64,000 nucleotides of DNA from CBEULR01 sp965544035 (GCA_965544035.1 CBEULR010000002.1:62001-126000); one strand, 5' to 3'; positions 51,135-60,313 are shown, counted from the first letter of the stretch. Notes: generated from the letters alone by a model not told the origin. Numbers and translations are program-made.

Positions 51135-51170
51135 AAGAGGTCAGGGGTTCGATTCCCCTCGGGTCCACCA
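51135..51170 (+). other. tRNA 3'-end fragment, candidate ICE attachment site
   Basis: AGGTCAGGGGTTCGATTCCC and the following CTCGGGTCCACCA form a perfect tRNA T-arm (5-bp stem with TTCGATT loop), a 3' acceptor strand and CCA. Upstream there is no matching 5' acceptor strand (GGACCCG), D-arm or anticodon arm, so it is not a whole tRNA. ICEs that integrate in tRNA 3' ends leave such a copy at one border. The tRNA identity cannot be told. Confidence 0.7.
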
Positions 51171-51188
51171 AAATTCGGGCATTAGAGG

Positions 51189-51213
51189 CACCGGCTGGTC
51201 ATACCGGCCGGTG
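51189..51213 (+). terminator. tRNA-type terminator
   Basis: An 11-bp stem (51189-51199 with 51203-51213, one G-T pair) is followed by TTCTTTGTTT. It sits 19 bases after the CCA end and was probably the original terminator of the tRNA gene. Confidence 0.7.
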
Positions 51214-51290
51214 TTCTTTGTTTGGAGGATGGATTGAAGGACAATCAATAAGACTTATTGAATTGGTGGACAAGACCGGAGGTCGTTACA

Positions 51291-51989
51291 TTGGCTCATA
51301 CGATAACCTGGCCCAGGAGGCTGAATTCCCAAACAAAAAAACTTGAGAACAAGACAATAGCCATCCGTTCTTCCCCGCCCCGGAGAAAAGGACTGATCGG
51401 CAAATTGATCGCGGTAGCAGGAGCTATCGCCGCAACAATCCGCGCCGCTTTAGGATCACAGTCCGACAAGGAAAACCAAGGGCTTAGGAAGGGTGCCGCA
51501 GGCGAGGAAGCCGTGGCAAGGGAATTGGATAAACTCCCGGATGGCTGGTTTGTGGTCAATGATGTACGCGTGGGCGAGAGCCAAATCGATCACATCGTCC
51601 TCGGCCCAAAGGGAATCTTCTGTATAGAAACCAAGCATTCCGGCACCGTCAGAATTGATAAGGAAGGTAACTTCTACCGCCTGGAAAGGAAAATGTGGGT
51701 CCCCACAAACAGCCCGGCGGTTCAGAATATGCGGCATATAAAGAGCCTGAAGAAATTCCTTGGCCGGGAATTCGACTTTCACCCAACCATCAAGTCGGTC
51801 GTCGTGTATGTTGGACAGGGCCGCTTTGAACTTGAAGCCCTCACCGTACCCCCCGGCAACACAAGGATCGCTTTCTTCAACAACCTGAGAGAATATCTGC
51901 TCGCCCAGCCTGATGTTTCGTGGAACACGGACAGGCTTCGGGGAATGGCATTCGCCATTGCAGGCGTTACCGAAACCAGCGGAGTATGA
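51291..51989 (+). CDS. NERD-domain protein (nuclease-related)
   Basis: 232 residues from TTG 51291, eight bases after GGAGG. A hydrophobic helix (LIGKLIAVAGAIAATIRAAL) precedes the NERD domain: KGAAGEEAVARELDKLPDGW, VNDVRVGESQIDHIVLGPKGIFCIETK and HSGTV. D and ETK fit the nuclease-like core. NERD proteins are thought to act in DNA processing. It is the first chromosomal-type gene after the att site. Confidence 0.75.
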   Translation: MAHTITWPRRLNSQTKKLENKTIAIRSSPPRRKGLIGKLIAVAGAIAATIRAALGSQSDKENQGLRKGAAGEEAVARELDKLPDGWFVVNDVRVGESQIDHIVLGPKGIFCIETKHSGTVRIDKEGNFYRLERKMWVPTNSPAVQNMRHIKSLKKFLGREFDFHPTIKSVVVYVGQGRFELEALTVPPGNTRIAFFNNLREYLLAQPDVSWNTDRLRGMAFAIAGVTETSGV

Positions 51990-51998
51990 AACCAACGG

Positions 51999-52130
51999 TT
52001 ATGTCGCAAGCCTATCCAAGAAATCCGCCGGGTCGAGGATCGGAATCGTCCCGAAGGCTCCCGGTTTCAGCAGGTGATGGTCACCGGAAACGATGTATGC
52101 CGCGCCCGAAGCTTCGGCACACTCGAGGAG
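51999..52130 (-). pseudogene. PIN-domain toxin, C-terminal remnant
   Basis: One minus-strand frame reads ECAEASGAAYIVSGDHHLLK, then PILDPADFL, ending at 51999. This is the typical C-terminal half of a VapC-type PIN domain (xSGDxHLL). A stop lies just upstream of the segment, and no N-terminal half or antitoxin is visible. Confidence 0.5.
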
Positions 52131-52323
52131 TCAATATCTTGACACTTGCCGGGGAAACACCGGCTTGAGCCAAAAGTCCCAGGGGCATCCTCCCTTATTC
52201 CCAATTTCCACAGCTCTCTCCAAATTTCAGTAAACTCCCCGTTTTTTGTAGTAAAATCTAGTTAACCGAGTATTCATGATGATCTTGCACGGCAAAAATG
52301 CAGACCGACGGCAGAGGGGGATC

Positions 52324-53490
52324 ATGATGAGCTTCAGCGAGGATTTAAAACAGCTGTCGATACGGCTTGTACAGCAGGTGACGCATGCCGCGGCAAGCAG
52401 GGACTTAACGAAAGAGGTTCTAGTCGATCCTTTTATCCGGATTTTGGGTTTCGATGTCTCAAATCCGCAGGAGGTGCGGCAGAATTACGATTTCGGCCGG
52501 GGAGAAACGGTGGACTATGCCCTGTTCAAAGACGACACACCGGTGATGCTGATGGAGGTAAAGACAGTCGGTGAGGATCTGTCAAACTATGATCCGAAAC
52601 TGGCCTTTCTGTTCAATGCCGTTCCCGAAACCCGCTATGCCGTCCTCACCGACGGCATCAGCTACAAGTTTTTCGCCGATATGGACCAAAAAGGGGTTAT
52701 GGACCGGCTGCCGTTTCTGACCGTGTATATGACCAGCCTTAACGAGCTGGATATCGAACTGCTGGCCCGGTTTCGGAAAGGACGATTCAAAGGCGCAGCG
52801 CCCAAACCCCCAAAAACCGATGATACCGCGTCAGTACCCAAGCGTTTCGGGGCCCGGGAACTCGCCCACGTCGCCGCCATCGAAGATAAGCTCAAAAAGC
52901 TGCTTCAAGAGCCTTCCGACGGACTGATCGCCCATCTCATTGAGGATCTGACCGACGAGGAGATTACCGGGGAAACGTTGGCCTACTTCCGCCCCATCGT
53001 CCGCAAGGCCTTCGACGAGATGGTGCGGGAAATAGTCCGCGTCAAGGTAGACGAGAAGGTGGAGGCCATCCTGAAGGAACGGGAACAGGAGGCCGCAAGA
53101 CAGGAGTCCGAAGCGGCCAACATCGTTCCACAGCATAAGGCGGTTCCGGAGCCGCCCGTTGATCCGGAAGCGGAAAGCTTCTCGATTATCAAGCGGATTC
53201 TGAAAGAGCACGGTAAGGATGTATCCGACCTCAAATACAGGGATTCACGGCTGTACTACGGGCTGTGGAGCGTCGATGGCTGGTTCGTACGGCTTAATCT
53301 GAACAGTACCCAGCGTCACATCGTCACCAAACTGCCGGTCGGTGTGGCCCAGTCGCTGGCCGATGATTTCTCCGTGCGACCGTCGACCAGAGGAAACGGC
53401 AGGAGCCGCGTGTATATAAACTCCCACAAGGATCTCATAAAGCTTGGGGGGTTGATTGTACGGTGCTACGAGGAAGTGGCCGAAGCCTAG
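52324..53490 (+). CDS. Type I restriction enzyme R N-terminal-like protein
   Basis: About 388 residues from ATG 52324 with AGAGGGGG upstream. The N-terminal part resembles HsdR_N: EVLVDPFIRILGFDVSNPQEVRQ, then TVDYALFKDDTPVMLMEVKTVGEDL, a PD-(D/E)xK core (D, ExK). The C-terminal 80 residues form a separate domain (IIKRILKEH, DLKYRDSRLYYGLW). No helicase part is present. Such standalone proteins are common and of uncertain function. Confidence 0.7.
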   Translation: MMSFSEDLKQLSIRLVQQVTHAAASRDLTKEVLVDPFIRILGFDVSNPQEVRQNYDFGRGETVDYALFKDDTPVMLMEVKTVGEDLSNYDPKLAFLFNAVPETRYAVLTDGISYKFFADMDQKGVMDRLPFLTVYMTSLNELDIELLARFRKGRFKGAAPKPPKTDDTASVPKRFGARELAHVAAIEDKLKKLLQEPSDGLIAHLIEDLTDEEITGETLAYFRPIVRKAFDEMVREIVRVKVDEKVEAILKEREQEAARQESEAANIVPQHKAVPEPPVDPEAESFSIIKRILKEHGKDVSDLKYRDSRLYYGLWSVDGWFVRLNLNSTQRHIVTKLPVGVAQSLADDFSVRPSTRGNGRSRVYINSHKDLIKLGGLIVRCYEEVAEA

Positions 53491-53593
53491 ACTGATCCCT
53501 GTCTTCCCCTACCCTTGGCCGGGACTGTTTCCCGGCCCTTTCCTTTTCGAGAAACGGATCCTTTCCCCAAACTACTCGATTCGACGGTGTTTG

Positions 53594-53623
53594 TTGACAC
53601 CAGCCTCCCGCTGTGCATATAAT
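53594..53623 (+). promoter_or_regulatory. Promoter of the cad operon
   Basis: A perfect TTGACA (53594-53599) and perfect TATAAT (53618-53623) are separated by 18 bases and precede cadC by about 50 bases. This is one of the strongest sigma-A-type promoters visible in the window. Confidence 0.85.
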
Positions 53624-53634
53624 GGGGACAAACG

Positions 53635-53652
53635 TATGAATATTTGCTCATA
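53635..53652 (+). promoter_or_regulatory. Likely CadC/ArsR-family operator
   Basis: TATGAATATTTGCTCATA is an inverted repeat with TATGA and TCATA arms, located about 12 bases after the -10 box at the transcription start. ArsR/SmtB repressors bind repeats of this type and leave the DNA when metal binds. Confidence 0.65.
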
Positions 53653-53673
53653 CATCCAAACGATGGGCGGTGA

Positions 53674-54042
53674 ATGATCTTGAACGCCGGGGAAAACGCT
53701 ACTTGTGAGGTGCCGTGCATCCATCAGGATGCGGTTTCGTTCGTACGCAGTCGGCTTCCGGACCGGGAGGAAGCCGAAAAACTGGCTGCGCTGTTCAAGG
53801 TGATGGGTGATCCGACCCGAGTGCGGATCATTCAGGCCCTCTCCCTGAGAGAACTCTGTGTGTGCGACCTCTCCGCCGTCCTCGAAATGAGCCAATCGGC
53901 AGTGTCGCACCAGTTGCGGGTTCTGCGGCAGGAAAGGCTGGTCAAATACCGGAAGGCGGGCAAGATGGTCTATTACTCGCTCGACGACGTGCACGTGATG
54001 ACCCTGTTCCGCGAGGGGCGGGCCCACGTAAACCATACATGA
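53674..54042 (+). CDS. cadC: CadC-like ArsR/SmtB metal-responsive repressor
   Basis: 122 residues. The N-terminal segment (CEVPCIHQD) has the cysteines and histidine of CadC, and ELCVCDLSAVLEMSQSAVSHQLRVLRQERLV contains the alpha-3 CVC metal site and the winged helix DNA-binding unit. It is preceded by its promoter and operator and followed by the ATPase gene, a standard cad operon. It should repress in the absence of cadmium, zinc or lead. Confidence 0.9.
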   Translation: MILNAGENATCEVPCIHQDAVSFVRSRLPDREEAEKLAALFKVMGDPTRVRIIQALSLRELCVCDLSAVLEMSQSAVSHQLRVLRQERLVKYRKAGKMVYYSLDDVHVMTLFREGRAHVNHT

Positions 54043-54068
54043 TCCAAATGAGGGAAGAGGCGCAGAAT

Positions 54069-56231
54069 ATGAGTAATTCGGCAGAAAACAAACACACCGT
54101 GCTCAGGCTTAAGGGACTGGACTGCGCCGACTGCGCCGCAAAGCTGGCGGGCAGCATTCGAAAGATCAGCGGCGTGCAGCGTGCCGACATTCATTTCGGT
54201 ACGTCTCGCCTTGTGGTCGAACACACCGCACCGATAAATGTGATCACCAAGGCGATTCTGGACGCGGGCTATGGGATAGAGCACGAGGGAACGCCCAACG
54301 GAGAGCCGCCCCGCCGACTGAATCTAAACCGGCGCAACGTTTCCACGGCCGTGTCGGGGCTGGCTCTCGGCACGGGGTTTGCCCTGTCCGCCTTCACCAC
54401 CAACGAACAGGCGGCGACCCTGGCTTTTTTGGTCGCCATCCTGTCGGGTATCGCGATGATGGCACGCGGGGCTTACCAGGCCGTACGCTCGCTCACGCTG
54501 GATATGAATGTGCTGATGATAATCGCCGTAATTGGAGCGGCGGCGATCGGCGAATGGGCGGAGGGCGCCACCGTGGTATTTCTTTTCGCCGTCGGAAACG
54601 CCCTGCAGGCGTATACCCTGGAAAGAACGCGCCGGTCGATACGCACGCTGATGGAGCTGTCTCCCAAGGAGGCATCGGTCCGGCGTGACGGACGGGTAAT
54701 GCGGCTGTCCATAGAAGACATCCGGATCGGAGACACCATGATCATTAAACCGGGTGAGCGGATCGCGATGGACGGTGTGGTCACCGCCGGACGGTCCTCG
54801 GTGAACCAGGCGGCAATCACCGGCGAATCCATGCCTCTGGTCAAGCACCCGGGCGACGAAGTATTCGCCGGAACACTGAACCAGGAAGGGATGCTTGAGG
54901 TACGGGTCACCAAGCTCGCCGCCGACACCACCCTCGCCCGCATCATCCAGATGGTTGAGGAAGCCGAGTCCAGGAAGTCGCCCGCGCAGCAGTTTGTGGA
55001 CGTGTTTGCACGCTATTACACCCCGGCGGTGATTGCGGCGGCGGCGCTGATCGCCGTGCTGCCGCCCCTGCTTCTGGGATCGGAGTTCACCGACTGGTTT
55101 TACCGGGCACTGGTTCTGCTTGTCATCTCCTGTCCCTGTGCTCTGGTTATCTCCACGCCGGTCGCGATTGTGGCCGCCATCGGCAGCGCCGCCCGCCGCG
55201 GTGTGCTGATCAAGGGCGGAGCGCAGCTGGAACTGCTGGCCGGGATTAGGGCAATCGCCCTGGATAAGACGGGGACGGTAACCACCGGCAGGCCTTCGGT
55301 AACCGATGTGATTAACACAGGGAGCCTGTCTAAGGCCCAGGTGCTCGCCATAGCCGCAGCCATCGAAGCGTCTTCCCAGCATCCGCTTGCCGAAGCGATC
55401 ACCCGGTACGCCGCAGAACAAGGCGTCATCCGCCCAGAGGCGCAGGACTTCACTTCCTTTACCGGCGAGGGGGCACAGGCCGTAGTCGACGGGCGCACCT
55501 ATTGGATCGGCAGTCCCGGATTGTTCCGACGCCTGGGCATGCAACCGGAAGCAGAAGTCTCGTCCCATTTTGAACGCCTGCAGCGGGGCGGGAAAACCGT
55601 GGTGATGCTGGGCTCTGAAAACGGAATTGAAGCCCTGATCGCGATCGCCGATCAGGTCCGGGCCGAAAGCCGAACCGCTCTGGCCGCACTCCGGCAGGAG
55701 GGGATCAAAGAAATGGTCCTGCTGACCGGCGACAACCGAACCACAGCGCGGGCGGTCGCGCATGAACTGGGTATTTCCCGGTTTGAGGCCGAACTGCTGC
55801 CCGAACAAAAACTGGAGGCCCTGGAGAAGCTGAAGCGGCAGTTCGGAAGGGTGGCCATGGTCGGAGAGGGCGTAAACGATGCTCCGGCGCTGGCTGCGGC
55901 TGACGTGGGTATCGCCATGGGCACGGCGGGCACTGACGCCGCCCTGGAAACGGCCGATGTGGCGCTGATGCACGATGATCTGACCAAGCTCCCCTTCACG
56001 ATCCGCCTGGGCAGGCGGACGCTGCGGATTATCAAGGAGAATGTCGTCTTCGCCCTGGCGGTCAAAGCGCTGTTCATCCTGCTCACCATAGCCGGTCTGT
56101 CGACGCTGTGGATGGCCGTATTTGCCGATACCGGTGCCGCGCTGATCGTTATCGCAAACAGTATGCGGCTCGCCGGCATCCGCCGCCCAGAGGTGAGGAA
56201 GCTTAATCACGGCCTGAGTCGTGCGGCCTGA
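54069..56231 (+). CDS. cadA: CadA-type heavy-metal P-type ATPase
   Basis: 720 residues. The N-terminal metal-binding domain has GLDCADCAAKL (C19, C22). Further motifs are TGES (actuator), CPC in SCPCALVIS (transmembrane metal site), DKTGT (phosphorylation), SSQHPLAEA (HP motif) and GDNRTTA. The hinge reads MVGEGVNDAPAL, with Glu where GDGxND is usual. It exports Cd, Zn or Pb ions. ATG 54069 has AGAGGCG upstream; the longer frame lies in the cadC gene. It has the expected length of CadA. Confidence 0.9.
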   Translation: MSNSAENKHTVLRLKGLDCADCAAKLAGSIRKISGVQRADIHFGTSRLVVEHTAPINVITKAILDAGYGIEHEGTPNGEPPRRLNLNRRNVSTAVSGLALGTGFALSAFTTNEQAATLAFLVAILSGIAMMARGAYQAVRSLTLDMNVLMIIAVIGAAAIGEWAEGATVVFLFAVGNALQAYTLERTRRSIRTLMELSPKEASVRRDGRVMRLSIEDIRIGDTMIIKPGERIAMDGVVTAGRSSVNQAAITGESMPLVKHPGDEVFAGTLNQEGMLEVRVTKLAADTTLARIIQMVEEAESRKSPAQQFVDVFARYYTPAVIAAAALIAVLPPLLLGSEFTDWFYRALVLLVISCPCALVISTPVAIVAAIGSAARRGVLIKGGAQLELLAGIRAIALDKTGTVTTGRPSVTDVINTGSLSKAQVLAIAAAIEASSQHPLAEAITRYAAEQGVIRPEAQDFTSFTGEGAQAVVDGRTYWIGSPGLFRRLGMQPEAEVSSHFERLQRGGKTVVMLGSENGIEALIAIADQVRAESRTALAALRQEGIKEMVLLTGDNRTTARAVAHELGISRFEAELLPEQKLEALEKLKRQFGRVAMVGEGVNDAPALAAADVGIAMGTAGTDAALETADVALMHDDLTKLPFTIRLGRRTLRIIKENVVFALAVKALFILLTIAGLSTLWMAVFADTGAALIVIANSMRLAGIRRPEVRKLNHGLSRAA

Positions 56232-56309
56232 TTGCCGAGATTTGCTTTCCCTTACCAGGGACTACCTGTATAATGGTGTAGAGAGTCATTGAATTATGGA
56301 GGAAAAGTC

Positions 56310-56456
56310 TTGCTGCTAACAATTGCCACCCTACTGCTGGGGGTCGCCATCTACCTGTTTTACAAGGGCCACACCGAAGACAGCAAGAGCAAACTCATCG
56401 TCGCCCTGCTGCTCACCTTGGGAGGCCTGTTCCTCCTCTATAATGTGCCGGCATAA
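56310..56456 (+). CDS. Small membrane protein
   Basis: 48 residues from TTG 56310 with GGAGGAAAA upstream. Two hydrophobic helices (LLTIATLLLGVAIYLFY; LIVALLLTLGGLFLLYNV) flank a short charged loop (KGHTEDSKSK). It stands between cadA and the next hypothetical gene. Confidence 0.5.
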   Translation: MLLTIATLLLGVAIYLFYKGHTEDSKSKLIVALLLTLGGLFLLYNVPA

Positions 56457-56482
56457 TTCTGAAAACGGGTTTTGAGGCGATT

Positions 56483-56917
56483 ATGACTATTAAGGTTCCG
56501 AAGAAAACACTTGAAATACTGACCAGCCGCCTGCATTCGATCGAGCGTGAGCTCCGGGCGGTAAAGCTGCAGATCCGCAACCTTTATGCGATCGGGGAGC
56601 AGGAAATCATGGTGCACACCGTGCGCTGGGTAGCCCCCCTGGCCGAGGTCGAAAGAGCCGGCGGGGTGGTGACCCCGCTGGAACTGAGCTGGTTCTGCCG
56701 CAAGTACGGGAAGAATCCCAAGGGCGTGGCCGGCTATTTCACCGGAGCCAAACCCAGTATGCGGTCGGTGGAAGGCGATAAGCGGGCGCTCACCGAAGAC
56801 GGGCGCGCCCGTATCCGGCAGATTGAAATGGAGTACGGGGAAGACTGGCTGGAAAGGATCCCGCTGGACCTGGTCGGTGATCCGGAGGTCGATCCGGACA
56901 GCATCATTTACATCTAG
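56483..56917 (+). CDS. Hypothetical protein
   Basis: 144 residues, no membrane segment or signal. The first part is a helical, heptad-like stretch (LEILTSRLHSIERELRAVKLQIRNLY), the middle contains FCRKYGKNPKGVAGYFTG. It may be a cytoplasmic protein. Its ribosome site is weak (GGCG). I recognise no family. Confidence 0.5.
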   Translation: MTIKVPKKTLEILTSRLHSIERELRAVKLQIRNLYAIGEQEIMVHTVRWVAPLAEVERAGGVVTPLELSWFCRKYGKNPKGVAGYFTGAKPSMRSVEGDKRALTEDGRARIRQIEMEYGEDWLERIPLDLVGDPEVDPDSIIYI

Positions 56918-56933
56918 GAAGCCGTTCCGGGCT

Positions 56934-58019
56934 TCAGTGAAGCTCTCCCCTGCGCCTGATGAGCGGATCGAGGGCGGCAACCATCGCTTTCAGAATGGGA
57001 AATGAAGCATTTCCCACCGCTCTCTTCACGGGCCCCCGCTCTAGAATCCGGACAATCCGATCGTACCAGTCGTTGTCGGCGGCGGCGATGATCCGCCGCA
57101 TCTTCAACGACATATGGTAGTTGCGCCGAAGCGGGCGCATTTCTCTTTCATACTGTTTTAGGTTCCCCTTAAGAATGGCGCGTGCTGCTTCAAATCCACT
57201 GATCATAGAGGTAAACTGGCCGAATCCCATAAACGGCATTACAAACCCGCCCGCCGTTCCGGTGTACAGTACATTGTCGCGTACAATGGCCGAGTTGCGT
57301 CCCATCTCAAAGGAGTACAGCTGAAAGGTGTCCCTGATCTCGAAACGGCGAGGAATGGACGCCAGAAACTTCTCCCACAGTTTCTCCAGATTTACTCCCT
57401 CGGTTCCCGGCACTGCAATCACCAGGCTGGCCGTCCCGCTGTTGTAAGGAAGCAGAAACCCGTATCCCTGGGGAGCAAAACGATCGTCAAGCCATACCTC
57501 TGCCGTGTAGGGGTCGAAGGTTCCCCGAACGGCCGCCCCGATTAGATTGGCCGTCACATCGGTCTCCCAGGTACCCTGACGCCTCGCCTCGCGGTTGTTG
57601 CCCGTAGCTACCACCACCACATCGTAACGCGCCTTCAGGTCGTCCAGAGTATAGCAACTGTTGACCTCCACCGGGGCCCGGGACATGTCCCCAAGCTGAA
57701 CTTCCAGAGCCTCCGGATAATTGCCGCGGGCGGTGATATAGCCCAGATTGCCGCTAATCTCCGTTTCCCGGGTCGGGCCGTGCAAAATCACCCGCCTGAT
57801 CGGGTTCAGGGGCTTCGGTGCTACTCCGTACCGGTCAAGCAGGTACCGATAATAATCCTTCACCGGGAAATCCAACAGGGGCATTATCGCCTCGGTATTC
57901 GCAAAACGCGCCCCGATCTTATGTTTAGATTCATATACATCGGGCGTCAGTCCGCCTCTTTCCAGCAGCACCGCGCAGGCCAAGCCCGAGAGCCCGGCCC
58001 CCGTGACAGCCACGCGCAT
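56934..58019 (-). CDS. FAD-dependent oxidoreductase (geranylgeranyl reductase-like)
   Basis: About 361 residues from ATG 58019 with AGAGAGGAA upstream. It has the N-terminal dinucleotide-binding motif VAVTGAGLSGLACAVLLER, VVVVATGNN, and the second FAD region VLYTGTAGGFVMPFMGFGQFTSMISG. The overall plan suits the geranylgeranyl reductase/FAD-monooxygenase family. Substrate cannot be inferred. The gene converges with the hypothetical gene at 56483-56917. Confidence 0.7.
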   Translation of the reverse strand: MRVAVTGAGLSGLACAVLLERGGLTPDVYESKHKIGARFANTEAIMPLLDFPVKDYYRYLLDRYGVAPKPLNPIRRVILHGPTRETEISGNLGYITARGNYPEALEVQLGDMSRAPVEVNSCYTLDDLKARYDVVVVATGNNREARRQGTWETDVTANLIGAAVRGTFDPYTAEVWLDDRFAPQGYGFLLPYNSGTASLVIAVPGTEGVNLEKLWEKFLASIPRRFEIRDTFQLYSFEMGRNSAIVRDNVLYTGTAGGFVMPFMGFGQFTSMISGFEAARAILKGNLKQYEREMRPLRRNYHMSLKMRRIIAAADNDWYDRIVRILERGPVKRAVGNASFPILKAMVAALDPLIRRRGELH

Positions 58020-58148
58020 GCGTATTCCTCTCTTTAACAAGTTTTCCGTTTAGTCTCCCCCCAGCCGGTAAAATATACTACAGAGTGGCGGCAAAAGGAG
58101 GAATCGCGGGCTGTTTGGATAATATTCTGAGTTGGGGAGGTGCCTTGT

Positions 58149-58706
58149 TTGACACTGCTGATGGTACTTTCTGTAGCCGCCACGATATACACCGTCTATT
58201 GGATGCGCCGGGAACAGCGCCGGGGACGTACGGACGAGGTCGTGGTGGCCGTAGGGTTTTTCTTCTTCTTTGCCTCATTGCTCGTAGACTCGCTTGTGCA
58301 GTCGCCCCCACTGTTCACCCTGCCCGGCGTGGTCGAAATACCGCTGCGCATTGTGGTGCCGGTCCTGGTGATTGTGTTCGTCTATGCCTACAATCAGATG
58401 CGCGAGTTCACCCGGGAAAACGAGGAGCGGAAACACCCCCAACTGGTCCGCACCGGCATTTACGGTTACCTGAGGCACCCGGTCTACCTGGGAGCCATCT
58501 TGTGGGTGAGTCTGGCCTTCATTTTCAGCCCGACGTTGATCCGGGCGGTAACGCTGCCGGTCTCCATCGCCTGTTTCCTCGCCGGGGCCAGACTGGAGGA
58601 CAAAGCAAATATGGAGAAGTTCGGGAAAGAATTCCGGAAATATCAGGAAGAGGTTCCCGGATTCAACGCCGTGAGCGCACTGCGCACTTGGGTGAACAAG
58701 CGCTAA
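58149..58706 (+). CDS. ICMT-family methyltransferase-like membrane protein
   Basis: About 185 residues with four to five transmembrane helices and the isoprenylcysteine carboxyl methyltransferase signature: HPQLVRTGIYGYLRHPVYLGAILW, then LEDKANMEKFGKEFRKYQEEVP. TTG 58149 has GGGGAGG eight bases upstream. Bacterial members are of mostly unknown substrate. Confidence 0.75.
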   Translation: MTLLMVLSVAATIYTVYWMRREQRRGRTDEVVVAVGFFFFFASLLVDSLVQSPPLFTLPGVVEIPLRIVVPVLVIVFVYAYNQMREFTRENEERKHPQLVRTGIYGYLRHPVYLGAILWVSLAFIFSPTLIRAVTLPVSIACFLAGARLEDKANMEKFGKEFRKYQEEVPGFNAVSALRTWVNKR

Positions 58707-58742
58707 GCCGTCGGGGCACCCAACAAATACGGAGGGAAATCA

Positions 58743-59165
58743 ATGTTAAGAATCTTTCAACGTATGAGCTGGACGACCTCCTTCGTCCTGCCCATGGTCT
58801 TGGGGATGATTGTGGTACTGGTTGGGCTCACCCAACCTCAGCTGCCACGTATGATATTCATCGTAGGCTTCGTTTTCTGCCTGGTCTTTCTCCCCGGCAT
58901 ACTAATCGCCGGCAAGATAATCAGCGAACCGCGCAAGACAATGGATGTCGTGCTGCAGAGAATCGACCTGCACGGTTACGTCACTCTGCAGCTCCCTGAC
59001 GGCCGCACCGAAAGCTTTCAGGCTCCGGCACTAAACCGTGAAGTGGTGATGGGAAAGATGCGGGAAGGCGAAAAGCTACGCGTGACAACCCGGGGCGACA
59101 TCGTGTTCAAGTACGAGCGCCTCAGCCACGACGTTGAGTACTGGCCTGAACAAACAGGCCGGTAG
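58743..59165 (+). CDS. Two-helix membrane protein
   Basis: 140 residues, ATG 58743 with GGAGGG upstream. Two hydrophobic helices (FVLPMVLGMIVVLVGL; MIFIVGFVFCLVFLPGILIAG) precede a soluble domain of about 75 residues (YVTLQLPDGRTESFQAP...). It lies just after the ICMT-like gene and overlaps cysK tail to tail by 44 bases. Confidence 0.55.
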   Translation: MLRIFQRMSWTTSFVLPMVLGMIVVLVGLTQPQLPRMIFIVGFVFCLVFLPGILIAGKIISEPRKTMDVVLQRIDLHGYVTLQLPDGRTESFQAPALNREVVMGKMREGEKLRVTTRGDIVFKYERLSHDVEYWPEQTGR

Positions 59166-60075
59166 AAAGGTAGCGCTCACCGCTGTCGGGGAATATCACG
59201 ACCACCAGTTTGCCGCTGTTTTCGGGACGTGCGGCTACTTCCAACGCCGCGCGGCACGCCGCACCTGATGAAATGCCTACCAACAGTCCTTCCTCGCAGG
59301 CCAGCCGACGGGCGGTCTCCATCGCGACCCCGGTTTCAATCGGGATGATCTCATCCACCACCTCGCGCTGAAACACCTCCGGCACGAATCCGGCCCCAAT
59401 GCCCTGTATGCCGTGAGATCCGGGCTCCCCGCCTGACAGCACCGGTGATTCGGCCGGCTCGACGGCAACCGTCTGCACCGCCGGATTCCGCTCCTTCAGA
59501 AAGCGGGAGACACCGCTCACTGTTCCCCCGGTTCCGGCACCGGCCACAAAAACACCAACCTGCCCCCCGGTGGCCGCCCATATTTCCGGTCCGGTGGTGC
59601 GATAGTGCACTTCGCGCACGGCCTCGTTTCGGAACTGATTCGGAACAAACGACCCGGGCTGGGCTTCGGCCAGCCGCTCCGCCTCGCGGATTGCCCCGGA
59701 CATTCCTTCCTCACCCGGCGTAAGCACCACCTCTGCACCAAAGGCCTCCACCAGCCGGCGGCGTTCCACGCTCATCGTCTCCGGCATCGTCAGAATCAGC
59801 CGGTAGCCCTTAAGGGCGCACGTCCATGCCAGTCCGACGCCGGTGTTGCCGCTGGTCGGCTCGATGATTACCGCCCCCGGTCCGATCAGGCCCTGCCGTT
59901 CCGCCGCTTCGAGAATAGCCAGTGCCGCCCGGTCCTTCACACTGCCCCCGGGATTGAGAAACTCCAGCTTTGCAGCCAATACTGCCGGCAATCCGGCCCC
60001 AATCCGTGCAAGGCGCAGGAGCGGGGTGTTGCCGATCAGGCCGGTGAGATCCGACGCCATTCTTATGTCACGCAT
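59122..60075 (-). CDS. cysK: Cysteine synthase (O-acetylserine sulfhydrylase)
   Basis: About 317 residues of the PLP-dependent CysK/CysM family: NPGGSVKDRAALAI with the PLP-binding lysine, TSGNTGVGLAW, GAGTGGTVSGVSRFLKE, VAVEP and GISSGAACRAALEVA. It converts O-acetylserine and sulfide to cysteine. ATG 60075 has AGAAGGGA upstream. I see no T-box or other clear leader element in 60082-60313. Confidence 0.9.
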   Translation of the reverse strand: MRDIRMASDLTGLIGNTPLLRLARIGAGLPAVLAAKLEFLNPGGSVKDRAALAILEAAERQGLIGPGAVIIEPTSGNTGVGLAWTCALKGYRLILTMPETMSVERRRLVEAFGAEVVLTPGEEGMSGAIREAERLAEAQPGSFVPNQFRNEAVREVHYRTTGPEIWAATGGQVGVFVAGAGTGGTVSGVSRFLKERNPAVQTVAVEPAESPVLSGGEPGSHGIQGIGAGFVPEVFQREVVDEIIPIETGVAMETARRLACEEGLLVGISSGAACRAALEVAARPENSGKLVVVIFPDSGERYLSTGLFVQASTQRRG

Positions 60076-60313
60076 ATTCAAGATTCCCTTCTCACATTTC
60101 TTGTATTAAAAAAGGAGTCATTTCCTACTGCCCTGAAAACAGCTTTGCGTTCACGTGTCATCCGGCTTTACCTCCGGACAAATTGTACAATTCGGGCACC
60201 ATTCCCAGCGAAGAGGTAATCCCTGAGCACAGCTATCCAACAAAACAATCTAGTATCCTTGGCACAACCGAATGCTCATTCTCAGAATCATACTCCTGAC
60301 TCCTGATTCCTGA

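Noticed and set aside
51100..51170. Complete tRNA gene
   Set aside because: Only the T-arm, 3' acceptor strand and CCA are present. No complementary 5' acceptor strand, D-arm or anticodon arm can be folded upstream.
54324..56210. A 628-codon frame opposite cadA
   Set aside because: It is antisense to a clear CadA gene, has no ribosome site and no recognisable domain. It arises from the GC-rich codon use of cadA.
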